From NCBI RefSeq assembly GCF_001641695.1, contig NZ_LSEF01000052.1, forward strand, positions 76,498-140,497: 64,000 nt of DNA, given 5' to 3'. Shown one piece after another: positions 1-8,582 of this stretch (the stretch's first letter is position 1; every line of letters begins with the position of its first letter). The position numbers and the translations under genes are program-made. The notes below the pieces were generated by a model that ran no database searches, was not told the DNA's origin, and saw only the letters and a list, made by a program, of their open reading frames with translations. This stretch comes from Bradyrhizobium neotropicale (GTDB taxonomy: Bacteria > Pseudomonadota > Alphaproteobacteria > Rhizobiales > Xanthobacteraceae).

Positions 1-79
1 GCGGCAGCACAACAAAGAAGCGAAACCGGATTCCCAAAGCCAGTCCAATCAATGCACTACAAACTGCCGGCGTGGTCAC
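1..79 (-). CDS. Partial small membrane protein, 5' end only
   Basis: A reading frame opens on the minus strand at a GTG (79-77) and runs off the left edge, giving about 26 residues. A GGAG lies nine bases upstream of the GTG. The visible residues begin MTTPAVCSALIGLALG and continue with an RFRFF stretch, a hydrophobic helix followed by basic residues, as in a small inner-membrane protein. The pattern (G-x-L-x-L-G, basic residues, hydrophobic) loosely resembles the small membrane protein at 55052-55342. I do not recognise a function. Only the fragment and ribosome-binding site support it. Confidence 0.4.
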   Translation of the reverse strand, partial: MTTPAVCSALIGLALGIRFRFFVVLP

Positions 80-621
80 ACCCTGTTTCTCCTTTACGCC
101 ATACTTCTTAATCGCCGGCGTCTAAGATTGGTTTAAGGGCTTGAGTCAAATTGTGCTGACGTGGAGGTTGCGTGCTGGTCCAATCCACATGCGCAGAAGC
201 AGTATCGACACATCTTTTTGCAAGGCTGCCGCGCGCATGTCTGCTGCTTGCCGAGGTGTCAAAGGCGTGATGTCAATCCGTGCAGTTGATCAATCTTCGT
301 TGTGCGACTCGCGCTGCGCGCAAGTTCTATGCCCCTGTGAGCAATCGCGCATCACGAATTGATTGATCGTGCATCATGCTGTGATCGATCGACGCGCGTC
401 ACAACTTTGCAATGCGGAGAACGAATGAGTTTGTTGGTGCGGTGCCACAATATCGCTGCGTTTGATAAACAACTTCCCCAGCAATTCGCGCGAATTCCAA
501 CCTTGTTGGCAAGCCTTGATGCAAGACCTTTTCGCAGTGGCCGACTCTTTTCCGTTCTCATTTGATGCATGTGTTCGTTTTCGTCGTGCGGCCTACGGCC
601 GTTGAAATGAAGAGGTTCGTG
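80..621. other. Intergenic region upstream of the initiating sugar transferase
   Basis: About 540 bases with no convincing gene on either strand; the short open frames here have no recognisable domain or supported start. It should hold the promoters for the divergent partial membrane gene on the left and for the sugar-phosphate transferase on the right. The one structured element I see is a perfect 14-base palindrome at 483-496. Confidence 0.5.
483..496. promoter_or_regulatory. Perfect palindrome, candidate operator
   Basis: AATTCGCGCGAATT is a perfect 14-base inverted repeat about 125 bases upstream of the chosen start of the sugar-phosphate transferase. It has no T-tract and no upstream gene ending nearby, so an operator is likelier than a terminator. 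No regulator is assigned. Confidence 0.3.
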
Positions 622-2061
622 ATGTCCGCAACTACGTATGGCTCCGACGGTCTCCGCGTACTGACGTCAAACCGCGGGACCTCATTGCAGAGACCGTTTC
701 AGCTTTTCGTCATCGCCGGCGACTTCGTGCTCGTCGTGTTGAGCTACATGGCTGCGGGCCTGCTCTATCGCGAGTACATGAGTCTGCCGACCGATCCCGA
801 TAATTCACTGGGTGCCGGATTGATCGTAGGCATCGTGTTTATCATGGCCGCTTACTTTCAGGGCGTTTATGACAACCACAGATTGCTGAATACACTTTGG
901 CAGATGCGCAAGGTCGTGGTTATCTGGCTGTTTGCGCTCACCACACTCGCGGTCGCCGCCTTCCTGCTGAAGTCCACGGCCAATCTGTCCCGCGGGACCA
1001 TCATTCTGTTCACCGTCCTGGGAGCGACTGGACTCATCGCGCACCGCGTCATCTGGCGCTACTGCTTGTCGTCGGCCTTCGCCAAGGAACGGCTGATCGA
1101 CCGCAAGGTCATCCTGCTCAGTCTGCGGTCGCTGGATTTCACCTCCAACCGGTTCAAGGATCTCCGCAAGCATGGCTTTGACGTCGTGTGCCACTTCGTG
1201 CTCGACGCTGCGCCGGATCTGGATGACAATGCCTGGAACCTGCAGATCGCTGATGTGATCCGGCAATCGCGCGCCGCCGACGTCGATGAATATCTCGTGG
1301 CGATCGACTGGAACGAACTGCCGATGCTCCAGAAGCTGTGTCAGCACCTGCGGATGGTTCCGCAACCGATCCGCCTGTTGCCCGATTTCCCGATCGCCGA
1401 TCTGGTCTCGAGGCCCTTCCTGCCCGTCAGTGGAACCGTCGCCATCGAGATACAGCGGCCGCCGCTGACGGTGCTCGAGCGGATCCAGAAGCGCTGCCTC
1501 GACATCGGGCTTGCATCCTTTGCGCTGCTGATGCTGGCGCCGCTGATCACAGTGGCCGCGATCCTGGTCAAGCTTGATACGCCGGGGCCCATCATCTTCC
1601 GGCAGTCGCGTCGCGGCTTTAACGGCAAGCCGTTCCAGATCTGGAAGTTTCGCAGCATGACCGTGACCGAGAACGGCAGCACGATCACACAGGCCAGGAA
1701 GCAGGACTCGCGGGTGACCCGGGTCGGGCGTGTGCTGCGCAAGACCAGCATCGACGAGCTGCCGCAACTCTGGAACGTGCTCCGCGGCGAGATGTCGCTG
1801 GTCGGCCCGCGCCCGCACGCGTTGGCGCATGACAATTACTACGACCGGGTGATCAGCAAGTACGTGTACCGCCATCACATGAAGCCCGGCCTGACCGGCT
1901 GGGCCCAGGTCAATGGTTTCCGCGGCGAGACGCCGACCATCGACTTGATGGAGAAGCGCGTCGAGTACGACGTTTGGTACGTGAGCAACTGGAGCATCTG
2001 GCTCGACATCCGGATCATCCTCCGGACCGCGGCCGCGCTGATGTATCAGGAAGCCTATTGA
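622..2061 (+). CDS. Undecaprenyl-phosphate sugar-phosphate transferase (ExoY/WcaJ type)
   Basis: This 479-residue polyprenyl-phosphate hexose-1-phosphate transferase should start EPS repeat-unit assembly by moving a sugar phosphate, probably glucose or galactose, from UDP-sugar to undecaprenyl phosphate at the inner membrane. The N-terminal ~150 residues hold several membrane helices, followed by a soluble region and then the bacterial sugar transferase domain (about 290-479). Seen there are KLDTPGPIIFRQSR, WKFRSM near residue 340, DELPQLWNVLRGE near 377, SLVGPRP and PGLTGWAQVNG. I chose ATG 622 because AGAGG sits six bases upstream; in-frame ATGs at 562 and 607 lack this. The long N-terminus matches the WcaJ/PssY class rather than short ExoY. 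The sugar specificity cannot be read from sequence. Confidence 0.93.
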   Translation: MSATTYGSDGLRVLTSNRGTSLQRPFQLFVIAGDFVLVVLSYMAAGLLYREYMSLPTDPDNSLGAGLIVGIVFIMAAYFQGVYDNHRLLNTLWQMRKVVVIWLFALTTLAVAAFLLKSTANLSRGTIILFTVLGATGLIAHRVIWRYCLSSAFAKERLIDRKVILLSLRSLDFTSNRFKDLRKHGFDVVCHFVLDAAPDLDDNAWNLQIADVIRQSRAADVDEYLVAIDWNELPMLQKLCQHLRMVPQPIRLLPDFPIADLVSRPFLPVSGTVAIEIQRPPLTVLERIQKRCLDIGLASFALLMLAPLITVAAILVKLDTPGPIIFRQSRRGFNGKPFQIWKFRSMTVTENGSTITQARKQDSRVTRVGRVLRKTSIDELPQLWNVLRGEMSLVGPRPHALAHDNYYDRVISKYVYRHHMKPGLTGWAQVNGFRGETPTIDLMEKRVEYDVWYVSNWSIWLDIRIILRTAAALMYQEAY

Positions 2062-2076
2062 GGCCGCGCCTTGGCT

Positions 2077-2853
2077 TCAGACCGCGAGCATGCTGCTGCC
2101 CTGGATCGTCATCAATGTCAGGTTGCCGGTCGCATAGGCGCCGGTATCGATATTGGCACGGTTTTCCAGCAGTTCTGGAGTGCGCACCGGCGTGTGGCCG
2201 TGAACGATGTACTTACCGAAGTTCTGCTGGCTTCGCAGAAATTCCTCGCGGATCCAGAGCAGGTCCGCTTCCTGCTGTTCGGCGAGCGGTACGCCGGGGC
2301 GCACACCAGCGTGGACGAAAAAGAAGTCTCCACAGGTGAAGGTCAGCCGCAGCTTGCTCAGAAACTCCAGGTGTTGGCGTGGCATCGCGCGCGCCAATTC
2401 CCGTACCAAGGCGTGCCGCTCCTTTTCGTCAGGGCTGGGGGATGGGGCTAGCCCATAGGACATCAGCGTGTACAGCCCACCGACGCGGAGCCACTCGGTC
2501 AGGAGCGATGGGTTGCGCAGGACGTTGCCGAGGAACACTTCGTGGTTTCCCTTCAGGAAGACCGTGTTGCCTCGATGGCTGCGGTTGATCAGGATATCGA
2601 GGGTCGATCGTGAATCCGGGCCGCGGTCGACGTAATCACCCAGGTATACCTCGATCGCATAGCGCGGGCGGCTGCGCGCGACGTCGGCGTCAATGACCCG
2701 CAGCATTTGCCTCAGCAGATGTGCGCAACCATGTATGTCGGTCATCGCATAGATTCGTACACCATCCGGCAGTTTTGGCTTGTTCTTGGACGAACGCGAT
2801 CGGAGCGGAGGCGACATCTGATGGTGGGAGGTCTCGATAAAGTATTGCAACAT
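2077..2853 (-). CDS. PPP-family metallophosphoesterase
   Basis: A 258-residue calcineurin-like phosphoesterase. Metal-binding motifs appear in the usual order: DIHG (D-x-H) near residue 38, GDYVDRGPDS, GNHE, and later VHAG and VHGHTP. This is the pattern of protein Ser/Thr phosphatases and diadenosine tetraphosphatases. The frame could extend upstream to 3042, but that part reads as unrelated low-quality sequence; ATG 2853 is the first start that gives a sensible N-terminus. It converges on the sugar-phosphate transferase, whose stop lies 15 bases away. Its substrate is unknown; a role in reversing protein phosphorylation or in nucleotide metabolism is possible. Confidence 0.85.
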   Translation of the reverse strand: MLQYFIETSHHQMSPPLRSRSSKNKPKLPDGVRIYAMTDIHGCAHLLRQMLRVIDADVARSRPRYAIEVYLGDYVDRGPDSRSTLDILINRSHRGNTVFLKGNHEVFLGNVLRNPSLLTEWLRVGGLYTLMSYGLAPSPSPDEKERHALVRELARAMPRQHLEFLSKLRLTFTCGDFFFVHAGVRPGVPLAEQQEADLLWIREEFLRSQQNFGKYIVHGHTPVRTPELLENRANIDTGAYATGNLTLMTIQGSSMLAV

Positions 2854-3090
2854 CTTAGCTCTGAAACGGCGCTCCCGCGAGGTACGTCTCACGAATCGAA
2901 GTCCATGAGCCCGCATAGGCACGCCGAAGCACGGGCAAGATGACACCAAGACGGCGCGGCGCTGCGTCGCACAAAATTTCAGGGGGTGAAGCGAGGTGAT
3001 TTCCGGTCGCGTCGCGATCCGCCTCCCGCCGGTGCGGCTCAACCGGAAATAGCTGCCCTGTCGTCGACCTTGATAGCCTCGGGGCTCGAA

Positions 3091-3110
3091 GAGGTTGTTC
3101 GAACAACCTC
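3091..3110 (-). terminator. 20-base perfect palindrome after small secreted gene
   Basis: GAGGTTGTTC is followed directly by its exact reverse complement. It lies about 40 bases past the stop of the minus-strand gene at 3150-3482 and ahead of the phosphoesterase start. It would form a ten-base-pair hairpin in RNA. On the minus strand no long T-run follows, so it is either a weak or Rho-assisted terminator or a protein-binding site. Confidence 0.4.
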
Positions 3111-3149
3111 GCTTTTGGCCTCCGTCCAGCAGTCGAAACGGGGGTTAGC

Positions 3150-3482
3150 TCAGTATTGAAACACCAGATCAGGATTGCGCGGGTTCACATACCGGACGTA
3201 AGTCCGGTTCGGACCATAGTAGTAATGGGGTTCTTCGCTCTTTGTGCGCGGATCGAGAGTGTAGGAATAGGCCTGCTCGAGCGAGCGATGCCGAACATAA
3301 ACCGCTTCCGGGCAACCGCATCTCGGACCGCAGTAGGGATTCGGCCCGCGATCGATCTGCACGACGGTTGCTGCGGAGCGGGCCTGCCGCGGATGGACCG
3401 CATAGTCGGCAGCGCACGCCGGCGTGGCGAAAATGATCAGCGTCGAGGCGAGCGCAACAAGGTCTACATAGGATCGTGACAT
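3150..3482 (-). CDS. Small secreted cysteine-containing protein
   Basis: A 110-residue protein with a clear Sec signal peptide: basic start MSRSY, hydrophobic core, then ATPACA-AD as a likely signal peptidase site near residue 25. The mature part has a CGPRCGCPEAVYVRH segment with three clustered cysteines and is rich in Tyr, Arg and Pro. I do not recognise a family with known function; small periplasmic proteins of this build are common in Bradyrhizobium. It stands alone between hairpin 3091-3110 and the next minus-strand genes, all in the same direction. Confidence 0.65.
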   Translation of the reverse strand: MSRSYVDLVALASTLIIFATPACAADYAVHPRQARSAATVVQIDRGPNPYCGPRCGCPEAVYVRHRSLEQAYSYTLDPRTKSEEPHYYYGPNRTYVRYVNPRNPDLVFQY

Positions 3483-3654
3483 CGCTTAGGTTCCCGTGAT
3501 TGCCATCAACCTTAGACGTTCGCTTCAGTATGAACAACCAGGCGGATATTTTGGAGTGGAAAGATTGGATGAAGTGTGGCGGAGATGGATCAGTAAGTCT
3601 CGCGCGCATGCGCTGCTGGTCACCTCCGCGTTCGTGGCTTTTTTGCGCCCGATT

Positions 3655-4326
3655 TCAGCCACGCAGTGTTGGAGCGAACGTCGGATCGATAGATTGAACC
3701 ACGTCTTGCAGAAACGCTTTGCCGCGATCCGATGCCCTCCGATAGGCGGATACGATCGCTGGTTTTAACTCCGGCCGGCGGGTCATGATCAGCCGGACGT
3801 CGCTTCGTACGAGGTCCTTGATGTCCGGGTCGGCGAGCGCATCGAAACGGCCTGCTATGTCGAGCCGCACCGGCATCAATCGCGCATCGGTTGGCGCGGT
3901 CAAATAGCCCATCTTCAACGCCTCGAACACGACGGGATCGTGCGGGTCGCGTTGAGCCTGCAGGAGCGCCAGAGCCAACCATAACTCAGGGCTGTACGGC
4001 GAGGTCGACAGAGTCTGCTTGACCCTGCCAAGCGCGTCGGTGTGCTGGGGTGATCGAACGGTCGCCGGCTTTTTTCGGCCAGACTCGATCGCCTGCAACG
4101 CAGCGATCAAGGTATGATTGTTTCTTAGTTCCGACCCGAAAGGAGAGAGCGCTGCAAGAAGGGACGGCACGTCTCCAGCCCAGGGCGAGCTTATCTTGGT
4201 TGCATCCGATGGAAATGCTGCGCGCTCCAGCGCCGTCATCTCCGCCAGGGCCGAGACCATGACATAAGATCCGACGGCCAGCGCCAATGCCATCAGAACG
4301 ATGCGAATTCTGCTCACGGAAGTCAT
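3655..4326 (-). CDS. Membrane-anchored repeat-helix protein of the EPS locus
   Basis: A 223-residue protein with an N-terminal membrane anchor (about residues 7-27, IVLMALALAVGSYVMVSAL) and a helical periplasmic part. A segment around residues 105-130 (SPYSPELWLALALLQAQ) looks like a tetratricopeptide-type helix pair. ATG 4326 is chosen because it lies just downstream of the preceding gene, whose stop is at 4337; a longer frame from 4377 overlaps that gene. Tight spacing to the Wzy-like protein suggests co-transcription and a joint role in EPS assembly. No specific function recognised. Confidence 0.7.
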   Translation of the reverse strand: MTSVSRIRIVLMALALAVGSYVMVSALAEMTALERAAFPSDATKISSPWAGDVPSLLAALSPFGSELRNNHTLIAALQAIESGRKKPATVRSPQHTDALGRVKQTLSTSPYSPELWLALALLQAQRDPHDPVVFEALKMGYLTAPTDARLMPVRLDIAGRFDALADPDIKDLVRSDVRLIMTRRPELKPAIVSAYRRASDRGKAFLQDVVQSIDPTFAPTLRG

Positions 4327-4336
4327 TGAAGCTTCG

Positions 4337-5653
4337 CTAGCGTTTAAGGCCACTGGTCCGGCCCGCAGATTGTGCAAGTCCCAGTCCGATCGTCACCGCC
4401 ACGATAATCCGGACCGCGGGGCTCAAGAGGCTCGCATCGAGGAAGCTTTCGCAGAATACAAGCAGGACGCCGGCGGCTGCGGCCGACGCGAAGAAGAAAT
4501 CGCGTCCCCGTCTGACGGCGCCGCGAAAGGTAAAGAAGAACAGCTGGGCGGCGAAGCCTGCCAGGATCACGAGCGCCAGTCGCCCCGACTCGATCGCGAT
4601 CAAGACCGCTGAGGAAGGAGGGACTGCCACTGCCGCGGCGCCGAAGTCCTGATAGGCTCTCGATGCCAGAGCGAATGTTCCGACGCCAATTCCCAGACGC
4701 GGTGCATCGGAGAGCAGGCGTCCGGCCAGTGCCGCCGCTTCCGGGGCGAAGCTGACGAGTCCAAGTAGGCCCGAATCACCGGACTGAAGGCGCTGCACGG
4801 CGAGGGCGCCGGCGATCGCCACGAGAACCACAAACAAAATCGCCGATGGCCAGGAGCGAAATCCCAGGCGGCGGGTGGCGGCAATGAAAACGATCACGGT
4901 CAATCCCAGGCCAACTGCCGCCAATAGTGTGCCTCGTGCGAGGCTCGCCATTGCGGCGACCGCCGCGGCAATTCCGAACAGGCCGCAAAGAAGCCCAAGC
5001 CACAGCGGAACGGAGGCCAGATTCCGGATATCCTGCTGGTGTAAGTGCCGTTCGATTGCCCGGGCGACGAGCGCGGCATTGGCCACCGTGGCGAGCGCGG
5101 CTGCTGCCGGAAATGAGCTCGTGGGCGCGCTTGCGTCGGGAAGCATGCCGGCGAGCAGATCGAGCCGGCCGAGCAAGACCTCGACCGACATGAAGGTCGT
5201 TACCGCGCACAGCACGAACAAGATTGTTTCGGCCCTGTGGCGATCCTTGGCGAGGATGACGGTCGACACCACCAACGACACGTCGGCCAGATAAAGAAAG
5301 AGGCTTCGCAGCGTCGCGCCGGGATCAAGGCTGATGCGGCCCGGCAGCAATGGGTCGTTCAGTGCGATGGAAGTCGCCGACCAGATCGGATGTGCCAGCG
5401 ATGAAGGCAGTGGAAAGGTTTGCAGTACCATCCAGACAACCGGAATCAGAATCGCGGGCGCAAATCGCTTCAACAACGGCGCGGTCGACGCGATTTCAGC
5501 CTCCGGTCCCCTCGCCGCAATGGCCAGCATGATTGCGGCGACAAGCGCTCCCGCATGCTGTGCGAAAGCAAGATTGGCTATTGCCAAGATCGGAGTTGCG
5601 GCCAGCAGTACGATCAGAAGGTAGGAAGCAATCAACAAAATGTGAGACTTCAA
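4337..5653 (-). CDS. O-antigen ligase/Wzy-like polytopic membrane protein
   Basis: A 438-residue protein with about ten hydrophobic segments spread along its length. Near residue 315 the stretch RLGIGVGTFALASRAYQ recalls the G-x-G-x-G-x-F loop common in the O-antigen ligase/polymerase (Wzy_C) family, lying in a longer periplasmic loop. It could polymerise EPS repeat units or transfer the finished chain. It is followed ten bases later by the repeat-helix protein at 3655-4326. The locus has another, more typical Wzy candidate at 21132-22412, so which one polymerises is unclear. Confidence 0.65.
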   Translation of the reverse strand: MKSHILLIASYLLIVLLAATPILAIANLAFAQHAGALVAAIMLAIAARGPEAEIASTAPLLKRFAPAILIPVVWMVLQTFPLPSSLAHPIWSATSIALNDPLLPGRISLDPGATLRSLFLYLADVSLVVSTVILAKDRHRAETILFVLCAVTTFMSVEVLLGRLDLLAGMLPDASAPTSSFPAAAALATVANAALVARAIERHLHQQDIRNLASVPLWLGLLCGLFGIAAAVAAMASLARGTLLAAVGLGLTVIVFIAATRRLGFRSWPSAILFVVLVAIAGALAVQRLQSGDSGLLGLVSFAPEAAALAGRLLSDAPRLGIGVGTFALASRAYQDFGAAAVAVPPSSAVLIAIESGRLALVILAGFAAQLFFFTFRGAVRRGRDFFFASAAAAGVLLVFCESFLDASLLSPAVRIIVAVTIGLGLAQSAGRTSGLKR

Positions 5654-5915
5654 AGCAGGATTGGGATCGGGGCGGGATGGAGTTCACCGCGACAAGGGGC
5701 GGCGAGCGCCAACTATCGCATACGCGGACACACGACGCCAACGCGGTTCGCCGATCGCGCTGCTTCTCGAGCATGTGACCCGACGGGTAGACAGCATCAT
5801 CACCGGTCCTTGGCACCATCGGTGGAATGCAGCATCGAGTTGCGAAGTTGTACGAGCGGGATGCTCCGCTCCTTGTTCAGCCAAGGGAACCGTGACGAGG
5901 CCGTCGCCGGCTGGG

Positions 5916-6518
5916 TTATCGAGCATGGCAGTTTTGCGACAAGTAATGGAGAGCCGTAGGCAATCCGCCGATCGGCACCGCTCCATGGATCGCGGTCGGC
6001 TTGGTCGCAATTTCGACCGAAAGGTCGGTCGCACCCTGCCAGTCGCTGGCCGCAAGCCTCGACGCGTCCGCAGGCAGTAATAGAGCCGCACCGCCCTGGA
6101 TCACGGATGCTTCGAATTGCGCACGCTTTTCTCCTGCTAGCAGGACCACGTGCGGCCGCGTCAATCGTGACAGCGGTTCCAGAACGATAAGCACGACTTC
6201 AATGCCGTTCTTCCCGCATTGCAGGCTCAAACCTGCGAGCCGCGCATCCGATCTTGCGCTGTCGACAACATGCATCGCTGAAACGGCGTCGGCGCCGCCG
6301 TCAGGGTCTCTGCTCTTCACCAGCCGCCATCCGCCTTCAAGCTGTGTCGATTGGCTGCCGGTCTCGACCTGCCTGAATGCCTCCTCGTCGCACCGCTGAC
6401 GCTGCTCGGGGCTGACGCCGAACGCGCAATTAAGCATGCCCGACCGCGGCGGTTCGGCACGGCCGGAACCACTGGCAACAATCAATAGGGCGGCGCAGAG
6501 GAGGGCTACACGCATCAT
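5916..6518 (-). CDS. Secreted invasion-associated-locus-B-like protein, function unknown
   Basis: About 200 residues with a Sec signal peptide (MMRVALLCAALLIVASGSGRA, cleavage near residue 22). Cysteines occur in NCAF, QRCDEEA and LQCGKNG, and a regular beta-rich pattern follows (EVVLIVLEPLSRLTRPHVVL). The pattern loosely recalls IalB-type periplasmic proteins, but I cannot assign it firmly. Two adjacent ATGs (6518 and 6515) are possible starts; the frame upstream to 6548 adds only a weak extension. It lies 262 bases upstream of the Wzy-like gene on the same strand, so it may share its promoter in the repeat-bearing gap 6519-7054. Confidence 0.6.
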   Translation of the reverse strand: MMRVALLCAALLIVASGSGRAEPPRSGMLNCAFGVSPEQRQRCDEEAFRQVETGSQSTQLEGGWRLVKSRDPDGGADAVSAMHVVDSARSDARLAGLSLQCGKNGIEVVLIVLEPLSRLTRPHVVLLAGEKRAQFEASVIQGGAALLLPADASRLAASDWQGATDLSVEIATKPTAIHGAVPIGGLPTALHYLSQNCHAR

Positions 6519-7054
6519 AACAACGCTGACGGAACTCTCATGGAACAAGATTTTTCACGTCTTGCCCAACAACTGCATCAGAAAGATGATCCATCGCACC
6601 GCGCAACTTTGTTGAATGCGCCAGGTAGCTGGTTTCCTCAGAACGCAATCGTCGCCGACCGATCACCATGGCACTTTCTTATCATACTACGTGTCTCGCC
6701 CATCACGGGCGCAGATGAGGGCTCGCAACGAAACCGCGCGCGTGGAACAAGAACCAAAGAGTCGCTTACGCACTCGTGTTCATCGACAAATGCGGACCTG
6801 CCTGGAACTTAATCGTCGACGCGATGCAAATGAGGCGCGCCCTTGCCTAATTCATGATCGAGGGGCCGGCGATCTGTAACTGCGCTGCAACTACATCCTC
6901 ATATTCTCGGCTGCGACATTCTCTCCTTATTCTGACCATCTCCTGCGGCTTCGTTTGCGCCACTTCGGGATTTGGCCAGATCTAAATTGGCCAGATCTAA
7001 ATTGGCCAGATCTAAACTGGCCAGATCTAAACTGGCAAGTGATGGGGATCAGTC
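6519..7054. other. Divergent promoter region with tandem repeats
   Basis: About 535 bases without a convincing gene, separating the minus-strand secreted protein from the plus-strand export lipoprotein. Short open frames lack domains and good starts. The right end carries four copies of a 15-base repeat (6972-7031). Promoters for both directions are expected here but I cannot place them. Confidence 0.5.
6972..7036. repeat. Four tandem copies of a 15-base repeat
   Basis: TTGGCCAGATCTAAA occurs at 6972-6986, 6987-7001, 7002-7016 and, with C for the first T, 7017-7031; a fifth copy starts (CTGGC) and breaks off at 7036. Each unit contains two six-base palindromes, TGGCCA and AGATCT. The array ends 18 bases before the TTG start of the polysaccharide export gene, so it lies in the 5' untranslated or promoter region. 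Copies are nearly identical, which implies recent expansion by slippage. Confidence 0.9.
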
Positions 7055-8251
7055 TTGAGACGCAGCGTTTTAGTTTGGGGAGTCTTGCTCGGCATTCTGC
7101 TGTCCTCGGCGGGGTGCGCGATCATGCCCATGTCTGGTCCGGAAGATCACGTTGTCAAAAGTGAGATAACGCGATCAGGGCCTGACTACGCACTGGTCAA
7201 GCTCACAGCGACTGTCGTCGATATCCTGAAGGAATATGGCCCCGGCGCAATCGCGGGGTCATTTCCTGATCACCGGCCGCCGCCAGGCATCAGGTTTGGC
7301 ATTGGGGACACGGTGGCGGTGTCGATCTTCGAAGCCGCCGCGGGAGGCTTGTTTATCCCGGCAGAGGCCGGTGTGCGGCCAGGTAACTTCGTGGCTTTGC
7401 CGAACCAAAACGTTGACTTGAACGGGTTCATTACCGTTCCCTATGCGGGCGCGGTGAAGGCCAACGGCCGCACCCCGGCCGAGATCCAAAAGGACATCGT
7501 GAAGGCGATCGGAAATCGCGCTATCGAGCCGCAGGTGGTGGTGTCCCTGATCACGCAAAACACCTCGCTCGTCAGCGTGCTGGGCGAAGTGAAAACGCCA
7601 GCCCGTCTGACGGCGAATGCGGCCGGCGAGCGGGTCCTTGACTTGATTGCGCGCGCCGGTGGCCTGTCGGGGCCGGGCTGGGAGAGTTGGGTGACGCTCG
7701 AGCGCGCCGGCAAGCGTGCCACAGTTCCGTTTGGAGCCTTGATGTATCAGCCGGCCAACAACATTTGGGTACATCCCGGCGACACCATTTATGTCTACCG
7801 CGAACCGCAAGTCTTCCTCGCTTTTGGGGCGTTCACGATAGGAGGAAGTTTTGGAGGACAGGCTCAGTTCCCGTTCGATATGTGGAAGATCAGCATGGCG
7901 CAGGCGATGGCCAAGGCTGGCGGTCTGATTGATGCGCAGGCCGAGCCCGCAGGCGTCTATGTCTATCGGCGCGAGCCGCGCGAGCTGGCGGAACGACTGG
8001 GCATCGACTGTTCGAAATATCCCGGGCCGCTAGTGCCGGTGGTCTATAACGCCGACTTCCGGGATCCGGCCGCCTTCTTCCTCGCAAGCAAGTTTGAGAT
8101 GCGGGACAAGGACGTGCTGTTTGCTGCGAACGCCGCTACCGTCGACACGGCCAAGTTCCTGCAATTCGCTCGGTTGGTGATTGGCACCGCCAACGACACG
8201 ATCGTCACCGCGAACAACGCGCAGATCCTGAAGATCAGCACGCGCCAGTGA
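7055..8251 (+). CDS. Outer-membrane polysaccharide export lipoprotein (Wza/ExoF type)
   Basis: A 398-residue polysaccharide biosynthesis/export protein that should form the outer-membrane exit channel. It has a lipoprotein signal (LLGILLSSAGC, Cys at residue 21), then the poly_export domain (about 75-170, from FGIGDTVAVSIFE to PQVVVSLITQ) and two SLBB-type beta-grasp segments (TSLVSVLGEVKTPARL and PQVFLAFGAFTIGG). The start is a TTG at 7055 with GGGG seven bases upstream; no in-frame ATG would keep the signal peptide. Partner: the co-polymerase/autokinase at 8583-10994, convergently placed. Expression may be affected by the 15-base repeats just upstream. Confidence 0.92.
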   Translation: MRRSVLVWGVLLGILLSSAGCAIMPMSGPEDHVVKSEITRSGPDYALVKLTATVVDILKEYGPGAIAGSFPDHRPPPGIRFGIGDTVAVSIFEAAAGGLFIPAEAGVRPGNFVALPNQNVDLNGFITVPYAGAVKANGRTPAEIQKDIVKAIGNRAIEPQVVVSLITQNTSLVSVLGEVKTPARLTANAAGERVLDLIARAGGLSGPGWESWVTLERAGKRATVPFGALMYQPANNIWVHPGDTIYVYREPQVFLAFGAFTIGGSFGGQAQFPFDMWKISMAQAMAKAGGLIDAQAEPAGVYVYRREPRELAERLGIDCSKYPGPLVPVVYNADFRDPAAFFLASKFEMRDKDVLFAANAATVDTAKFLQFARLVIGTANDTIVTANNAQILKISTRQ

Positions 8252-8582
8252 CTTTCCTTGGTCCAGGACGCTTGGCCGGCACCGCCGGCCCAGCCGCCCT
8301 GGCCTGAATTCACGGGAGTCGACGCAGGGTCTCGGTATGGCATGCCCGATCAAGCTGAGTACGGCCGCCGTTTTTTGGGTTTCGAACAGTTTTCGAAGTC
8401 TCGCTAATCGCGCCGCTCTCATTGACGACGGTCCAGTACGTACGGAGCCGGATTGGTCCGTTAGTCGGCGGACGGCCGCGCACCGCGCCGACGAGGCACG
8501 TTACGCCTTCACGCCCCCACCCCACGCAAACGCCTTCGGCGCTTGGTGTGGTTGAGGCGCTTGTACGTCCCCAGATCACGCG
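8252..8582. other. Convergent gap between export lipoprotein and co-polymerase genes
   Basis: About 330 bases between two stop codons with no gene seen. It contains a GC-rich hairpin at 8274-8290 and a small hairpin with a T-run at 8361-8376, both plausible ends for the plus-strand transcript, and a CGCC-GAA-GGCG hairpin (8531-8541) followed on the minus strand by TTT that could end the co-polymerase transcript. Confidence 0.5.
8274..8290 (+). terminator. GC-rich hairpin after export lipoprotein gene
   Basis: GGCCGGC (8274-8280), loop ACC, GCCGGCC (8284-8290): a seven-base-pair perfect stem 22 bases after the stop codon. No T-tract follows, so termination strength is uncertain. A second, smaller stem ACGG/CCGT at 8361-8371 is followed by five further T and may be the actual end. 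Confidence 0.45.

Noticed and set aside
805..1878. Long minus-strand open frame opposite the sugar-phosphate transferase gene
   Set aside because: It is the antisense of a well-supported gene; it has no domain and an Arg/Gln/Asp-rich composition typical of antisense frames in high-GC DNA.
6972..7036. CRISPR-like array
   Set aside because: The 15-base units are directly adjacent with no spacers, and no cas gene is present.
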